A stretch of 64,000 nt of DNA from Nymphaea colorata (GCF_008831285.2 NC_045147.1:7346334-7410333), one strand, 5' to 3'; shown: positions 20,490-32,300, counted from the stretch's first letter. Numbers and translations are program-made. The notes: a model not told the origin generated them from the letters alone.

Positions 20490-20525
<36 letters not shown>

Positions 20526-21713
20526 ATATATGCTCTCGCCGCACCCGCACCCAAATTTTTTTGGAACTTGCCGCATCCCGCACCGACACTCGCACCTACA
20601 CCAGCACTCGTACCCCGTACCCATGTGACATAGGTGTGGGTGCTGGTGCGGCCCAACACGGCGTCAAATGAGCTTTGGCCATTCTGAAAAATGAGTTGGC
20701 CGAGTTTTTATTGATATATCGATTCAAGGTAACCTTGATAAAAAAAAAAGTTTAAAAATATAGACAACTAAAATTACTTATAGTCTTTAACAAATAACAT
20801 ATATATATATATATATACTCTCGCCGCATCCGCACCCAATTTTTTTTTGGAACTTGCCGCATTCTGCACCGGCACCAGCACCCGCACCCATGTGACATAG
20901 CTTCATAGCCTACAAGGAGTTGATAAAAATATGCGGAGACAAGAACTATCGAAAGGACCAATCCGAATCACGAAGAAACATCATGAAGATGTATACATTG
21001 TATAGTATACAATAAATTTGATCACGTATAAAGAAAAAACTGAAGACAATGAGAAGCATATCAAGATATAGGAAGCAGAGCAATCGAGTTTACTAGCGTC
21101 GAGGCCCTCGATAAAATTCAAGAAGCAAAATCTACGGGATTTTAACGGCGTCAAATTGTATTTTTTAGCATAAAAGGACTGAATAATTCAAAAGTTAACA
21201 AAGATAATTCTCAACATTCACAAATAATTCACGAGCCAACAACCACTTTCATTCTTCTTTTCATCAACTTTCATACACTCAGACCTAACCAAGACCAAAA
21301 TAGAACTCCATAAAAACCCTAATACACTTCCAAAATACAGCATGCACCTATGGTCCCATTTCCAACTGCCAAAACACACCAAAAGTGCAAGAAAATGAGC
21401 AGAAAAGAGGAAAACAAAAAGAAGAAAAATGAAAAGAAAACGTTACCGATTTGGAGCTGTCCCATGGAAGCTTAGCCCCCAAACTACCAGGAGAACATAA
21501 AACAAAGAACCAGGGAACAAAAAAGGGATTAAACACAAGAATGGCAAGGATCAAGCAATACCTCGTGAACTTCAAGGAGACAAAACGAAAGAGTAGTTCC
21601 AACCTGGTGAGGTATTCCCGGAAGAACAAAAGCGAAGGGTCTTGGAGGACAGAAGGGTCCGACCTGCAGAGGGCGATGAACTCCCTCAGCTGCTCGACCC
21701 TCGGCAACTCCAT
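18988..21713 (-). CDS. Hsc70-interacting protein (HIP/TDX family), first eight coding exons
   Basis: A co-chaperone that binds cytosolic Hsp70 through TPR repeats. Coding exons on the minus strand are 21604-21713, 21447-21483, 19926-20060, 19752-19839, 19586-19666, 19405-19469, 19145-19285 and 18988-19074. They sum to 744 bp, and the phases join exactly to 248 codons. Residues 1-49 form the N-terminal HIP domain ([32 protein letters not shown]). Residues 50-94 are acidic and end NDPPQK. About 95-210 is the TPR block ([58 protein letters not shown]). 220-248 is charged ([19 protein letters not shown]). The C-terminus, either the STI1/GGMP region of HIP or the thioredoxin domain of TDX, is missing from the window, so I cannot tell the two apart. 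The start was chosen by family length; an in-frame ATG lies 29 codons upstream. Confidence 0.9.
19667..19751 (-). other. GC-AG intron of the HIP gene (intron 4)
   Basis: Exon 4 ends TCAGAAG and the intron begins GCAAAACT. It ends ATATTTCAG before GCAGGTTG. Only this boundary keeps the conserved ISEG(K/R)L reading across the junction with the right phase. The seven other splice donors of the visible exons begin GT. Confidence 0.75.
20190..20908. mobile_element. hAT-like MITE in HIP intron 2, internally duplicated
   Basis: It is flanked by the perfect 8-bp repeat CCTACAAG (20182-20189 and 20909-20916), the length typical of hAT insertions. Termini are inverted: CTAAGTCACACGGGTG at the left against CACCCATGTGACATAG near the right end. 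The body is present twice in direct order (about 20232-20632 and 20633-20899), each copy having ACACGGCGTCAAATGAG, GATTCAAGGTAACC, a TA-rich tract and a CCGCA-rich segment. No coding capacity is seen; open frames over the repeats are artefacts. A reverse-oriented relative lies at 63222-63350. Confidence 0.78.
20385..20532. repeat. TA/CATA microsatellite inside the MITE
   Basis: Runs of ATACATAC and TATATA fill this stretch of the first MITE unit. The second unit has a shorter TA run near 20797-20817. Confidence 0.9.
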
Positions 21714-22200
21714 TCTCTCGTGGGGAATCGCCAAATGAACGGCGGAAGAAGCGAAAAAACCCGACTCGGGATCGCCGCTGACCTTGTTCGTAAACTTCAA
21801 GCCAGCTCACTATGCCTCAGAATCCAACTGGATCTCCAGTTTTGGGACGAGACGACGTTTGTCATGTCATCGATTCCAGACGACAATCTGGTCTGATTAT
21901 TACGGTCTAATAGAATAGATAAAGTTTCACCGTGACGTTTTCGGTAGCGTTCGGGATCCTGAAAAGCTTTTGTTATGTGAAACCATTTTGTGAAAGCCTA
22001 TTGTTTAAGAAGTTTTTGAAGTTTGGTTCCTGAGTTCGTTGACAATAAATATTCATGTTTTCATTTTTTGAAACATGGGTTTTTCCTTGGATAACAAAAA
22101 TAAAATTTTGAGGGTATTTGTAAAAAATTTCATTAATTTTCAGTATGTTACAATTTATCTCACTTCCAACCAAATAAATTGATCTATAAAACGCCATAAG
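21714..22200 (-). promoter_or_regulatory. HIP 5' untranslated region and proximal promoter (approximate)
   Basis: Sequence directly upstream of the HIP start. The first 180 bp are GC-richer than the surroundings and keep an open frame for 29 codons upstream of the chosen ATG. I see no clear TATA box on the minus strand and cannot place the transcription start. Confidence 0.4.
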
Positions 22201-22214
22201 TTAGACGTTGAACT

Positions 22215-22320
22215 CCCAAATATATAAATATAAAACAATTATGTATTTGAATGTTTAAGATGCATACTCCCAAATATATAAGTATAAAGGAATTTATGTA
22301 TTTGAATGTCTAAGATGCTT
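22215..22320. repeat. Short tandem duplication upstream of HIP
   Basis: CTCCCAAATATATAA(A/G)TATAAA followed by TTATGTATTTGAATGT is present twice, with a period of about 58 bp and a few differences. Confidence 0.7.
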
Positions 22321-22665
22321 TCTAAACGCAAAGAAAAAAAATCAGATTATTGATTTCAAAATATTACAAAACTTATCCGAGTACTTTTAAAATATTATCA
22401 TCTTTATAAAGCATAAATCGGTGTTGTTGACCTTGGGTTTGATCCATTAGGCTTGGACTTCAAAATTAGTCACCAACATCGTTTGCCACGTCCCATTCTG
22501 ATTGTTGTGCCCCATTCTAATTAGTATTCAGATTTGATATTTTCAACTGTTACCAAGCAAAGGAAAATTCACAGGTTGTGGAGTCTTCGTTGATAAGGAG
22601 ATCGGTGCTGTTTAAAAAAGCCACAGTTATGCCAATGGCACCCACCCTTTATACAGCACCACTTT

Positions 22666-22762
22666 AACAATTTTGACATTTTGTTCCACTAAGGCCTGTT
22701 TGGATGGAGGGATAACAATTTTGACATTTTGTTCCACTAATGGCCTGTTTGGATGGAGGGAA
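22666..22762. repeat. 48-bp tandem duplication
   Basis: AACAATTTTGACATTTTG followed by TTCCACTAAGGCCTG and TTTGGATGGAGGGAT occurs twice, starting at 22666 and 22714. The second copy has one extra base and runs into a GGAAAGG-rich stretch. Confidence 0.85.
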
Positions 22763-22935
22763 AGGGAAGGAAAGGGAGTGGGAGAAAGGAAGGAAAGGAA
22801 AGGAAAGGAAAAAAAGAGATGAGCAACCATTTTCCTTTCCATCTCAATTCCTCCAATTTTGGAGGGATTGGATTTACATTAAGTTTTCCTTTCCTTTTAT
22901 TTCTCCTTGCAACCATGTTGTTTTATTTTTCTTTC
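22742..22935. mobile_element. Possible GGCCTGTTTGG-type MITE (GGAAAGG-rich)
   Basis: It begins GGCCTGTTTGGATGGAGGGA and continues with GGAAAGG repeats and TTTTCCTTTCC on the far side. Related GGAAAGG/CCTTTCC sequence with TTTGGATGG-type ends occurs at 36968-37140 and 43760-44000. No clean target duplication was found, so the limits are uncertain. Confidence 0.4.
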
Positions 22936-23966
22936 CTGTATTTATTTCATGGGGCTGTTTAAGAAAACTAGGGACCGTTTTTTAAAATCTTGCATATTTT
23001 AACGGTCGATGTTGGAAATTTTTTTGAGAGGGGAGGGCTTATCAAAGCCTTACCACCTCTTTTTTTCTTCTTTGTTCGCAAGAGACAGAGGGAGTTCGAG
23101 AGGATGAGAGAGGAAGAACAAGAGAGAAAGAGTGGGAGAGGTGAAGGAAGAATTATGGAAGAGACGAGGGATTGAGACATAAAGTAGAAGGAGACGGTCA
23201 ATAGTGGAGTTAAGTTTATCTGAATTTTGTTTTCTCCTTCAACTTTAAAATTCTTTCTTAGATTAGAAGTTTGAATCTCTAACTTGTTAATTTATGATAG
23301 AGAATCCAGTTTTAATGGGTCTTGGCATGAGATTCTTGATGAAAAATGTATTTCTTGTTTATAGGGGCTGAATGAGACATACAGTTTGGGATTTTGAAGG
23401 ATTTTTCTTTAATTTCTGGCGTAGACGGCTTAGGATGGAGTACTGAGCACAAATTGTTTGGGAAAGGAGAGAAATTTCAGTTTGGTAATTTTCAAACGAG
23501 GCTAAAGTCGTAAGGCTCCTTTTTTGGGTCTTAATTAGAGTTTTTTTTTTTAAAAAAAAGGTGGGCTTTTATAGTCTTTTATGAGCTATATTAACAAGGG
23601 GTGAATTTGGGAAGACATGGAACCATAGTTGTAGGGTTCTTTATTTGTGAAGCTGCTAGACATGTAGGGGAGTGGGTTAACACCTCTAATTGAGGTTAAT
23701 GACTAATCATATTATTTGTCACTAGGTAGGTCGTGAAACCACACCAAGGGCATGACCACACTGGGACGTGCATATGTTAAAAATGAGGTGTCCCATGAAA
23801 AAAATGACCTCATTTGTACCTCCAAAACTAAAAAACTCAATCTTTACAGGTAGTAAGATGGCCGTTTTCTAGAGCCTAGGAATGGTAAAATGGAAACTTT
23901 TGATGTAAACCATGTTCATCCGATCCAGAGCTTAAAATACTTTCTTGAAGTATTGTTGATTGCATC
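22936..23966. other. Intergenic, no gene recognised
   Basis: Pyrimidine/purine-biased sequence with (GA)n-like runs near 23070-23170. Open frames here are low-complexity. Nothing else is supported. Confidence 0.45.
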
Positions 23967-24206
23967 TGTTGAAGGCTTTCAGTATTCGGTTTTGGGTCTG
24001 GACCTAATCCAGTGAGCTATGGTTTGGGGACTACTTATATCATTGTAAACCCTAATCTTATTAATTAATGAAGTTTTAAGAGAGAGAGAGTCTGGTGGCT
24101 AGTAGGCACCAGACCTCCTCACCCGTGGTTTCTTCCCTCTCGTTGAGGGTTTTCCACGTTACATCCGTGTTCGATCTTTATTTCTCATGTTTCTACCGTT
24201 TCAACA
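23967..24206 (+). repeat. Copia-4 5' LTR
   Basis: A 240-bp LTR from TGTTGAAGGC to CGTTTCAACA. It contains TTATTAATTAATGAAG and a GAGA run, and is followed by TGGTATCAGAGCC. Confidence 0.9.
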
Positions 24207-24219
24207 TGGTATCAGAGCC
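24207..24219 (+). other. Primer-binding site, Copia-4
   Basis: TGGTATCAGAGCC, complementary to initiator Met-tRNA, abuts the LTR. Confidence 0.92.
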
Positions 24220-24757
24220 AGGTTCATGAGAAAAAGTGTTAGTTTGCCGTGAAGTTTCGGCCGGATCTCTCTGTCGCTTGACACTGTTCATCGCTCGATA
24301 ATGTTCACTGCTCGACTCTGTTCACCGCCCGACGCACCCGACACTGCTTGGTATCAACGCCCAAGCCCAACGTCACCTGACGAGTCCCTTCTGCGCCATC
24401 GACTGCCCTATTTCTGCAGCCGTGAAGTTTCAGCGTCACCCCATGCATTGTTCGGCGAGCTGGTTCAGCCCTAGTTTTACTGTCGTGTGTTCGTGCCCAG
24501 CATCGCCTGCTACCTTCATCGCAAGACCTTGCTCTCCCGTAGTAGCTCCCTGCCGCTGATCGTCGTCCTGCTCCCGCCGCTCCTTTGCTGCTACTCTGGT
24601 GTTGCCACCACTCCCTGCTGCTGATCTCTCTCTCGTGGCCTTCCGAGTTTGTCCTGGTGCCGCTGGTGTCCAGCCTGCCGTCGGTGCTTCTTGCTGCTGC
24701 CAGTGCCCTCCGTTGGCGTTAGTGCCTTTTTTTGTTGTTGCCGACTGGTTCGTGATC

Positions 24758-26060
24758 ATGGCAGCGTCTTCCTCGTCGACCGTCAACACTGATCAGACTG
24801 AAATCAGGGATTATAGAACTAAGAGTGTTCCGGTTCAGGTCACTACCATTCGCCTTATCAAGGAAAACTATCTTAAGTGGTCCGCCGCCATTACTATGGG
24901 TATTGTTGGTCGATGTCATATTGCCTATGTGAATGGAAGTAAGGTTGAACTTGCTGCAAATAGTATGGCTTGGGATACTTGGTTTCTTGAGGACAATCAA
25001 GTGAAAACTTGGATTGTCAATTCGGTGTCATCTGATATTTTATCTCTCATTCTTCGGAAGAAGACTGCGAGGGATATGTGCATTATTTTGGTACAAATGT
25101 ATGGCCAGAAGAAGAGGAAGGTTCGTGTGTATCAACTGGTGAAGGATGTGTATGCTCTAAGGCAAGGGGATCTCTCGGTCGCAGATTTCTATGCAGCACT
25201 AAAATCCAAATGGGAGGATCTTGACAACCATTCAATGATACTTGGAACTCTCATCAAGACCAGATGCATTATGTGGCCCAAGAATGGGAGAGTAGGATAT
25301 TCCTATTCTTAGCTGGACTAAGCGATGAATTCGAAAATATAAGGAGTCAGATTCTTAATTCTGAAGAATCATTCAGTATTGAAGATGTTTACTCCCGTGT
25401 TGAAGCTGAAGAGCAAAGGCGACTAGTCATAAGTGGCAGAAAGGGGGATCACATGTCACATAATGAACAGTCAGCCTTGGTTAGCTGTGCCTCTATGAAA
25501 ACTGCCCGTCCTCCTCGGAAATGTACTACAAGAAACTAGGTCACATTATGAAGTTTTATTGGGACCTGCATCCTGAAAAGAAGAATAGTAGGGGGAGGTC
25601 TTCTGGTGGGAAGAAGCTTGTCTCTAATGCAACGAACTCTAGTGAAGGCAAAGCTTCTATCTCTGCTGAACAGATTCGTCAACTTCGAGAATATTTGAGC
25701 CAGATTGATATTGGTCAGGTCGAAGCGTCAGATGATGTGAAGGTCAATCATGCACTGGCTATTTTGGGTGAGAAAGGTAATTCTTGCATGGGAGAGTGAA
25801 TTGTTGACAATGGTGTCACTCATCACATGACTAGCAATCCTAAGCTCTTTCATGAATATAAGCTATCTTCTAGAAAGGAACGTGTCTCTCTTGCCGATGG
25901 TTCCTTTACCTCTGTGGTAGGAAAAGGGAGTCTTCCTTTGTTAAACAAGTTTTTAGTGCATGAAGCCTTACATGTTTCCCATCTTTCCTTGAATCTTTTA
26001 TCTGTTAGCAAGATTACAAAGGAGTTGAACTGTGAACTGAAGGCTTGGTTTGGTGTCTGA
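24758..26060 (+). pseudogene. Copia-4 gag and partial protease
   Basis: ATG 24758 (MAASSSSTVNTDQTEIRDY) was preferred over an upstream in-frame ATG because the leader frame is GC-rich and unlike gag. The gag body (NYLKWSAAITMGI, YALRQGDLSVADFYAALK) shifts frame near 25230-25265, continues (LAGLSDEFENIRSQILNSEE) and shifts again near 25515-25540 in what should be the knuckle (YYKKLGHIMKFYWDLHP, zinc ligands damaged). A TGA at 25797-25799 replaces the tryptophan before the protease motif, which reads VDNGVTHHM where D-S-G is expected. It ends shortly after LLSVSKITKELNC. Non-functional. Confidence 0.88.
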
Positions 26061-26100
26061 AGGCTTGTATCGACTCCCTATCCGCGTGGCTACAGCTCTT

Positions 26101-26340
26101 ATGACAGCAGTTAGCAGGATCGGGTTTGGGTCTAGACCCGATCCAGTGAGCTTTGGTTTGGGGACTACTTATATCATTGTAAACCCTAATCTTATTAATT
26201 AATGAAGTTTTAAGAGAGAGAGAATCTGGTGGCTAGTGGGCATCAGACCTCCTCACCCGTAGTTTTTTTCCTCTCGTTGAGGGTTTTCCACGTTACATCC
26301 GTGTTGGACCTTTATTTCTCGTGTTTCTACTGTTTCAACA
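26101..26340 (+). repeat. Copia-4 3' LTR
   Basis: It matches the 5' LTR from about 26120 onward (GTTTGGGTCTAGACCCGATC here, TTTTGGGTCTGGACCTAATC there) to TGTTTCAACA at 26340. Its first 20-25 bases are diverged or replaced. Confidence 0.85.
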
Positions 26341-26345
26341 GCATC

Positions 26346-28205
26346 CATGTAAGGAAATCAAGAAATTGACTCTTGAACTGGTCAAAATTGAGTATGGAAG
26401 AGAGCTACATGAAAAGTGGATGTCTGAACCTTAGTAAATTTGTAAAATGAAAATTGAACTCAAATTCAAATGAATGAACTGAAGTCAAAATCTGAAATAC
26501 TCATATTGGACACTGAAGAATATGATCTTAGCTTAGTATGAGCTAACACGGTGTAGATTGTGAAAATTTTAACTTAGACTTCTTAGCGGTGATGAGAAAG
26601 TGTCACTGTTATTTTAAGACAAAGATCTGGAACTCAAGTCTTGATCCAGGAACTAAAAGTAACTGATGAAATACTCTATATACACTGAAGAGAACTTATG
26701 TTCAGCTCAGTTCAAACTGACCTGGTTTTGGTACTTGGTAGGTGCATGGTTTCAATGAGTTGGTTGAGCTAGAGTGAGCTGACTTCAAGTTGAGGATGCC
26801 CTCGTCAGTTTACCCTAACGACTCTTGAAGTCATGTAAAATTGAGAAATTGCTAATTATTCAAATGTTAGGCAATTTTTAAAGTTTTGGTCAAAATCCCT
26901 ACTTTTTTAGTCAAAGTGACATGAAGCCAGGGAAAAATAATGATATCATAGTAATGGTGGCTTAGGTAAATGGTAAAACAATCATTTAAACTTGTGAAAA
27001 TTTTGAGTATTCATTAATGCCTCTTTTTGCTACTAAGCCAGGAAACTATGTTTAGTGGCAAAGGCAGAATACCAACCATAAAAATGATGACATCTTTGAA
27101 ATGGGACTTTCGAAAAGAAAATCCATTTTGAAATATTAAAAAATTCTCCAGTGTGAATATTGGCACAATACTTGTAGAGTGCTTGAAAATGCTTGTGAAA
27201 TGCTTATGAACCTGTCAAATACTTGTGAGATGCTTGTAAAATTTAATAAAATCCCTTTGTTTGGTGAAGCATATGCATCATGTCATTTTTGCAAGATCAA
27301 AACTTGTCTGCCAATGTTATGAAATTCATTTAAAATGTTTTTTCATTCATTTTCAAATGATAAGCCATGAAGAATTGTTCTCTATGTCATAGGGTTTCCT
27401 AGTATAGTATTTGCTGCCATCCCGACTCCCTTTCATAATCACAAGAAGCTTACGTTTTTATCATGAGAGGATTCCTGACTTGAGCAACCTTGATTTTTCA
27501 GTAGACATTTTGCTTGTTTTGACTTTTTAGAATCTTGACTTTTTTTTTGCTCTTTTCATTCTTGTTCTTACTTTCTTGATTTTTCAAGCCGACCTTCACC
27601 TACAAGGTATATCTCTCACTACTCCATTGGCTACTATGAGGTTCTATCACTTTGATGATTATGTAGCTTTGTCATGTACAATGTCATGTCTATAGGGCTC
27701 CCTACTGAACCTTTGTAATGAGTTCTATACAAGCTGGCCTTAGGGTACTAGGTGTAGAACATCCCTCAGACTTACTTGCTTAAGCTCAGAAGGCTTTAGA
27801 AGACATGACTAGACAAATGTTCATAGATAACATAACTTCACAGAATAGGTGCAAATCAACTTTATGCCCACTGGTACTCTTGAGTACAATGAAACAACTA
27901 CATTTACCCCGAGCCTATCTCTCAATGCTCATCTTGTCATATCTTGCCTATTTTGCTTGGGTCAACTTAATTTTTTGTTCTCTGATTGATTCTTGGAAAG
28001 CTTTTGTTTTATTAGGAGGTAAAAGTCAGTGGCATTTTCTAAACTCTGACTTCCTCTATTTCCTTGAGATTTCTTCAGGGATTGTAATGTGGTCTTGTTT
28101 AAACTCTCATCTTTTGATGATCATAATATCATTGGCTGAAATTTTCTTGTCATTTTGAAGAAATTAAAATCATTAAGTGCTTGCAACATTCAATATGATA
28201 GCTTG
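26346..28205. other. Non-coding, possibly 3' region of Gypsy-1
   Basis: AT-rich sequence with no recognisable protein. Around 27165-27245 there are short repeats of the type GTGAAATGCTTGTG. If the gypsy element extends this far, its 3' LTR should be here or to the left, but I found no matching partner on the 5' side. Confidence 0.4.
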
Positions 28206-29130
28206 TAAGGAATGTTTGTCAGTCTTAAAATGCTTATATATGCCAAGACACAAAAATATACACTGAAGTGTGAAAATGTGCACCAAAGTAGAAAATCATG
28301 TGGTGAAGTGTACTTGTACGCACCAAAATGTGAAATCTTATACAATGGTACATTTACTTGTATGCATCGAAGCATAAAATCATGTGCCAAAAAACATTTA
28401 CTTGGGGGCACCACAGTGCAATATCTTATACCAAAACACGAGAGTTTGGGAATTGGTATATTTTCTTGTCTGCACCAAAGCACGAAATCTTATGTCAATG
28501 CACATTTAGTTAGTGGCACTGAAATGTAAAATCTCATACCAAAGCATGATTTCTTGTGTGCACCGAATCCTGAAATCTTACACCAAAACACGGGGATTTG
28601 TATGTGCCAAAGCTCAAAATTTATGCACTGGTACGTTTACTTGAGCAAGGCAAAGGAGAAATCTTATGTCGAGGCACATTTACCTGTGTGCACGGAAGCA
28701 TAAAACCTTATAGTAGAACATTGGAGTTTGAAGACTTTGTGTAACTAGTACATTTATTTGGGGTCACCGAAGTGCAAAATTTTACATCAAGGCATGTTTA
28801 CTTGGGGGCACCGAAGCGTGAAAACTTATACATGTTTTTGCAAAACTTTATGTACCATAGTGCAAAAATGGTGTGCTGGAGCATGGAAATGTGTGCTGAA
28901 ATCATTTTAAAAAGTTGTGAAATAAAAAATTTTGAGTGTTCTGCTGCACAAAATTGGACACTTGCAAGCACTGATGTGTGAAATTAAAAACTTGCATGCG
29001 CCTAAGTGCAAAATGTGAAAACCCTTTGTGCATTAGAATGCAAAGTAAAAAAAAAACTTGTATAGGACTAAACACTCATGTTCATCAAAGTACGAGATTT
29101 GAAAAAACTATGAGCTTTGAAAGACTTGGA
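28206..29130. repeat. Degenerate tandem repeat field downstream of gypsy pol
   Basis: A loose repeat with a period of about 45-50 bp built on TTTACTTGGGGGCACCGAAG, then TGCAAAATCTTATACCAA and GGCACA. At least fifteen variants can be followed, for example near 28335, 28400, 28470, 28540, 28640, 28760 and 28800. It begins about 250 bp after the integrase end of the minus-strand gypsy element, so it occupies that element's 3' untranslated region. The open frames over it arise from the repeat. Confidence 0.75.
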
Positions 29131-29385
29131 AAATTGATGCACGTTCGAATGGAAAAACTTGTGGATTTTTTACAAGCCCTTAGAATTGCTGTTATTGAAA
29201 AACCTTTTGTGGTCATTTTCTTGTGTGAGACACGTTACTTTTGTAAAAAAAAGATGCTCCAATATGAAGGGCAGTGAAGAGAATGCAAGAGTAGGGAGAG
29301 AGAGATTAGTCTGACTATCAAGAAAAATTGTTTGATAGAAAATGCTTGATACAACTTGATTATACATAGAATTTTTTCAAATGAA

Positions 29386-32300
29386 GAACATTTATAAGAT
29401 CAGGCAATTCAACTCCATCGGCATCGATCAATTGGTACGATTTGTTTAGCAGAGCTTCCTTGACAACATAAGGCCCAACCCAGTTTGGCATCTACTTTCT
29501 ATGAGGACAATTTTTCCACAGAATGGTTGATCTTAACACTAGCTTATTGACTTTGAAATTCCATTCTATCATTGATTTGGCATAGTGTCAGACTACCATC
29601 TATCGATATGCCTTTGCATGTTCAGCTACTCGTAGTCTTTAGTATGTCTAATTTTAACATATGTTGCTTTGATATTGGTTCATGAGAAGTTCGATAATGG
29701 ATGCAAACCTGTAGACTGGCTTTTGTATTTGTAGAGGGAGGACTATGTCTATGCCATATACTAATTTTGTTGGAGTGGTATTGGTCATTGTTTTGACGAT
29801 GGCTATGTAGGCCCATAGTGTGTCATGCAGCTTTTCATGCCAATCTCGGCCAGTTTCAATGGTTCTTTTCATGATTTAGATTAGGATTTCATTTGTTGCT
29901 TCTACATGGCCATTTCCTTGTAGATAGTAGGGTAACAAAAAAGTGATGTTTGATCCTAAACTTTAAGCAGAAACCACACATCCTCTTATTCTTGAAATTT
30001 GTTTTATTATCAAACACAATATCATGGGAACCTGAACTTGCATAAGATATTTTTGTGGATAAAAGAGAATATGTGCTTGCCTTCCATAGTTCTCAGGGTG
30101 ATGGCTTCCACCCAGTAGTGAAATATTTTGTTGTAGCAAGCAAATACTTATATCCATCTCACATAGGAGGATTGATAGGGCCTATTACATCAAATGCCCA
30201 CATAGAAAAAGGCCATGGTGATACCACATAATGTAAATATGCTGCCAAAGCGTGTATGGCATCAACGTAAGTATGTATTTCAGGCATTTCTTGGCAAACC
30301 TGTAGCAATGTTGTTGCATCGTTAGCCAGTAGTAACTTGCTCAAATCAGTTGTTTGACCAAGGTTTGATATTTGGCGTGTCCTCCACATATTCCTTCGTG
30401 GGCTTTTCAGGTCATTCCTTGTTTTTTCAATTTGTCAAGACATCATGAATATTCTGATCTAAATCCAAGCCTATATAATAAACTTGCTAAAATGAAATAT
30501 CGACCTGACATGTGTATATTTCCCTCTGCTGTATTTTGGGCATATCAAGAGGAAAATCTCCTATTTCCAAATAGTCCTTGATGTTTTGCTACCATGGAAC
30601 TTTGCTAGAATCGAGATGGTTTACCTACACCAAAAGGTGGCATGTTGATTGAGTCAGTCTTCCAACCTTGAAAGTTTTCTACATGGTCCATTTTTCTTGA
30701 AAGTGATAATGGATCCTAAGCTAAACTATCTGCAAATTGCTTAAACTCCCTCTTGCCAAGAAATAGTTGGAATTCTTCAAATTGTTGTACCAAGGTTCAA
30801 GTGACTTTTTGATAGGGTATTCATTTAGGATCATTCACCTTTCATTCTTTATTAACTTGGATTAGGATGAGTAAGGAATCACCATAGGCATGAACTTTTT
30901 TTTTATGTTGAAATTGAGTTGTACTTTAAGTCCATGTATCAATGCTTCATATTTAGACATGTTGTAAGTGCAATGAATTCTAGCCCGAGAAAATAAAGGA
31001 TTATCTCCTTTTCAAGGGTAAGTAGTTGAATCCTAATACTTGTTCCAACCATATTCTTGGGGCCATCAAAGAACATTGTTCATGGTTGAGTAGTTTCAAT
31101 GTGTAGGACCAACTCATGTGGAATCATCATCAACCTTTAGTTCTTCAACCAATGGGAAATCTACTAGTTGATCGGCCAACATTTTTTCCTTGATAGATTT
31201 TCGAGAGATGTATTCCAAGTCATACTGCATGAGGAGTACCTGCCACTTGGCAATTCTTCATGTGAGAAATGGTTGCTCTATAATCTATTTGAGAGGATCC
31301 AATCTTGAAACCACCTTGACTTTGCATGAGAGCAGAAAATGTCTTAATTTCTGACATTCGAGACAATAGGGAGGCATGTTTTGTCCATTATTGAGTATCT
31401 CTTTTCATGTTGAATTTTTTTTTTTGCTGACATAATATATGACATGTTTTATCTTACAGTAGTTTTTGTATTGTTGTAAAAATCTTCCATAAGCAGAGTT
31501 GTTAATAGAAATATACATCAACAAGGGGCATCCTAAAACTAAAACTAGAGGATTCAACACGTATTTCTTGATACGCTCAAAGGATTTTTGATATTATGGG
31601 CCCCACTCAAACTTGACAACCTTTCTCAGCAATGGATTGAATGGCTCACATCCAAGGGTTAGGTTGGAAATAAATCACCGGATTGCTTGCATTCTGCTTT
31701 GTAAGCTATGTAATTCTTTTAGAATAGTTGGAGCTAACATGTCAATGATGGCTTTGGCTTTGGATAGATAAACTTTATTGTCTTGGTTGCTTTCCATATA
31801 TCCTAAGAGTTTGCCTGATTCAATGCCGAACAAGTATTTCTAAAGATTTCATCTCAATTTTTATTCAGGAAACCTATCAAAGATTTAAATCAAAACCCAA
31901 TCTGATCTTGGCATGTTTGACTTTACCAGAATGTCATCTACATATGCATCCATAAACTTGTGCATCTGATCATGAAATATAGTTGCCACAGCTCTTTGGT
32001 ATGTTGCCTTTGTATTTTTTAGTCTAAATGGTATTACTGTATAGCAGAAACTGCCATAAGGAGTGGTAAATGATGTCTTGGGTTGATCTTTGGGAAAAAA
32101 CTTGATCTGGTTATAGCCATATTATCCATCTATGAAGAGGAACATGACAATGACCAGTTGTACTGTCAACTAGCAAATCGATATTTGGCTAAGGGTAATC
32201 ATATTTGTGTGTAGCCTTGTTGAGGTCTTGAAAATCAACATAGTTTTAGATCTTCCTATTTTTCTTTGGTAAGACCACTATTTTGGCAAACCACTCAAGA

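Larger units (their letters stand above)
23967..26340 (+). mobile_element. Copia-4: gag-protease-only copia deletion derivative
   Basis: A perfect 5-bp duplication GCATC flanks it (23962-23966 and 26341-26345). The 5' LTR is 23967-24206, followed by a PBS at 24207. The 3' LTR is about 26101-26340. Between them are only gag and the start of the protease region. Integrase, RT and RNase H are absent, and the internal region runs straight into the 3' LTR, whose first 25 or so bases do not match the 5' LTR well. The total of 2.4 kb is less than half of a normal copia element. Confidence 0.9.

Noticed and set aside
20330-20659. Open frames rich in YIYIY residues
   Set aside because: Translation of the TA/CATA microsatellite inside the MITE.
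21714-21800. 29-residue N-terminal extension of HIP
   Set aside because: The frame is open, but family members begin at the internal Met close to QLREFI. Kept only as an alternative start.
22753-23175. Several Lys/Glu-rich and Phe/Ser-rich open frames
   Set aside because: Low-complexity purine/pyrimidine tracts of a MITE-like sequence and its flank.
24599-24757. Longer N-terminus for Copia-4 gag
   Set aside because: The sequence between PBS and the MAASSSST start is GC-rich leader with cysteine-rich translation unlike any gag.
28212-28529. 105-codon open frame
   Set aside because: It lies in the degenerate tandem repeat and repeats the same few residues (KCE, HQS and similar).
28206-29130. 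CRISPR-like repeat array
   Set aside because: Repeats are degenerate and continuous, with no constant direct repeat and unique spacers, and the DNA is plant nuclear.
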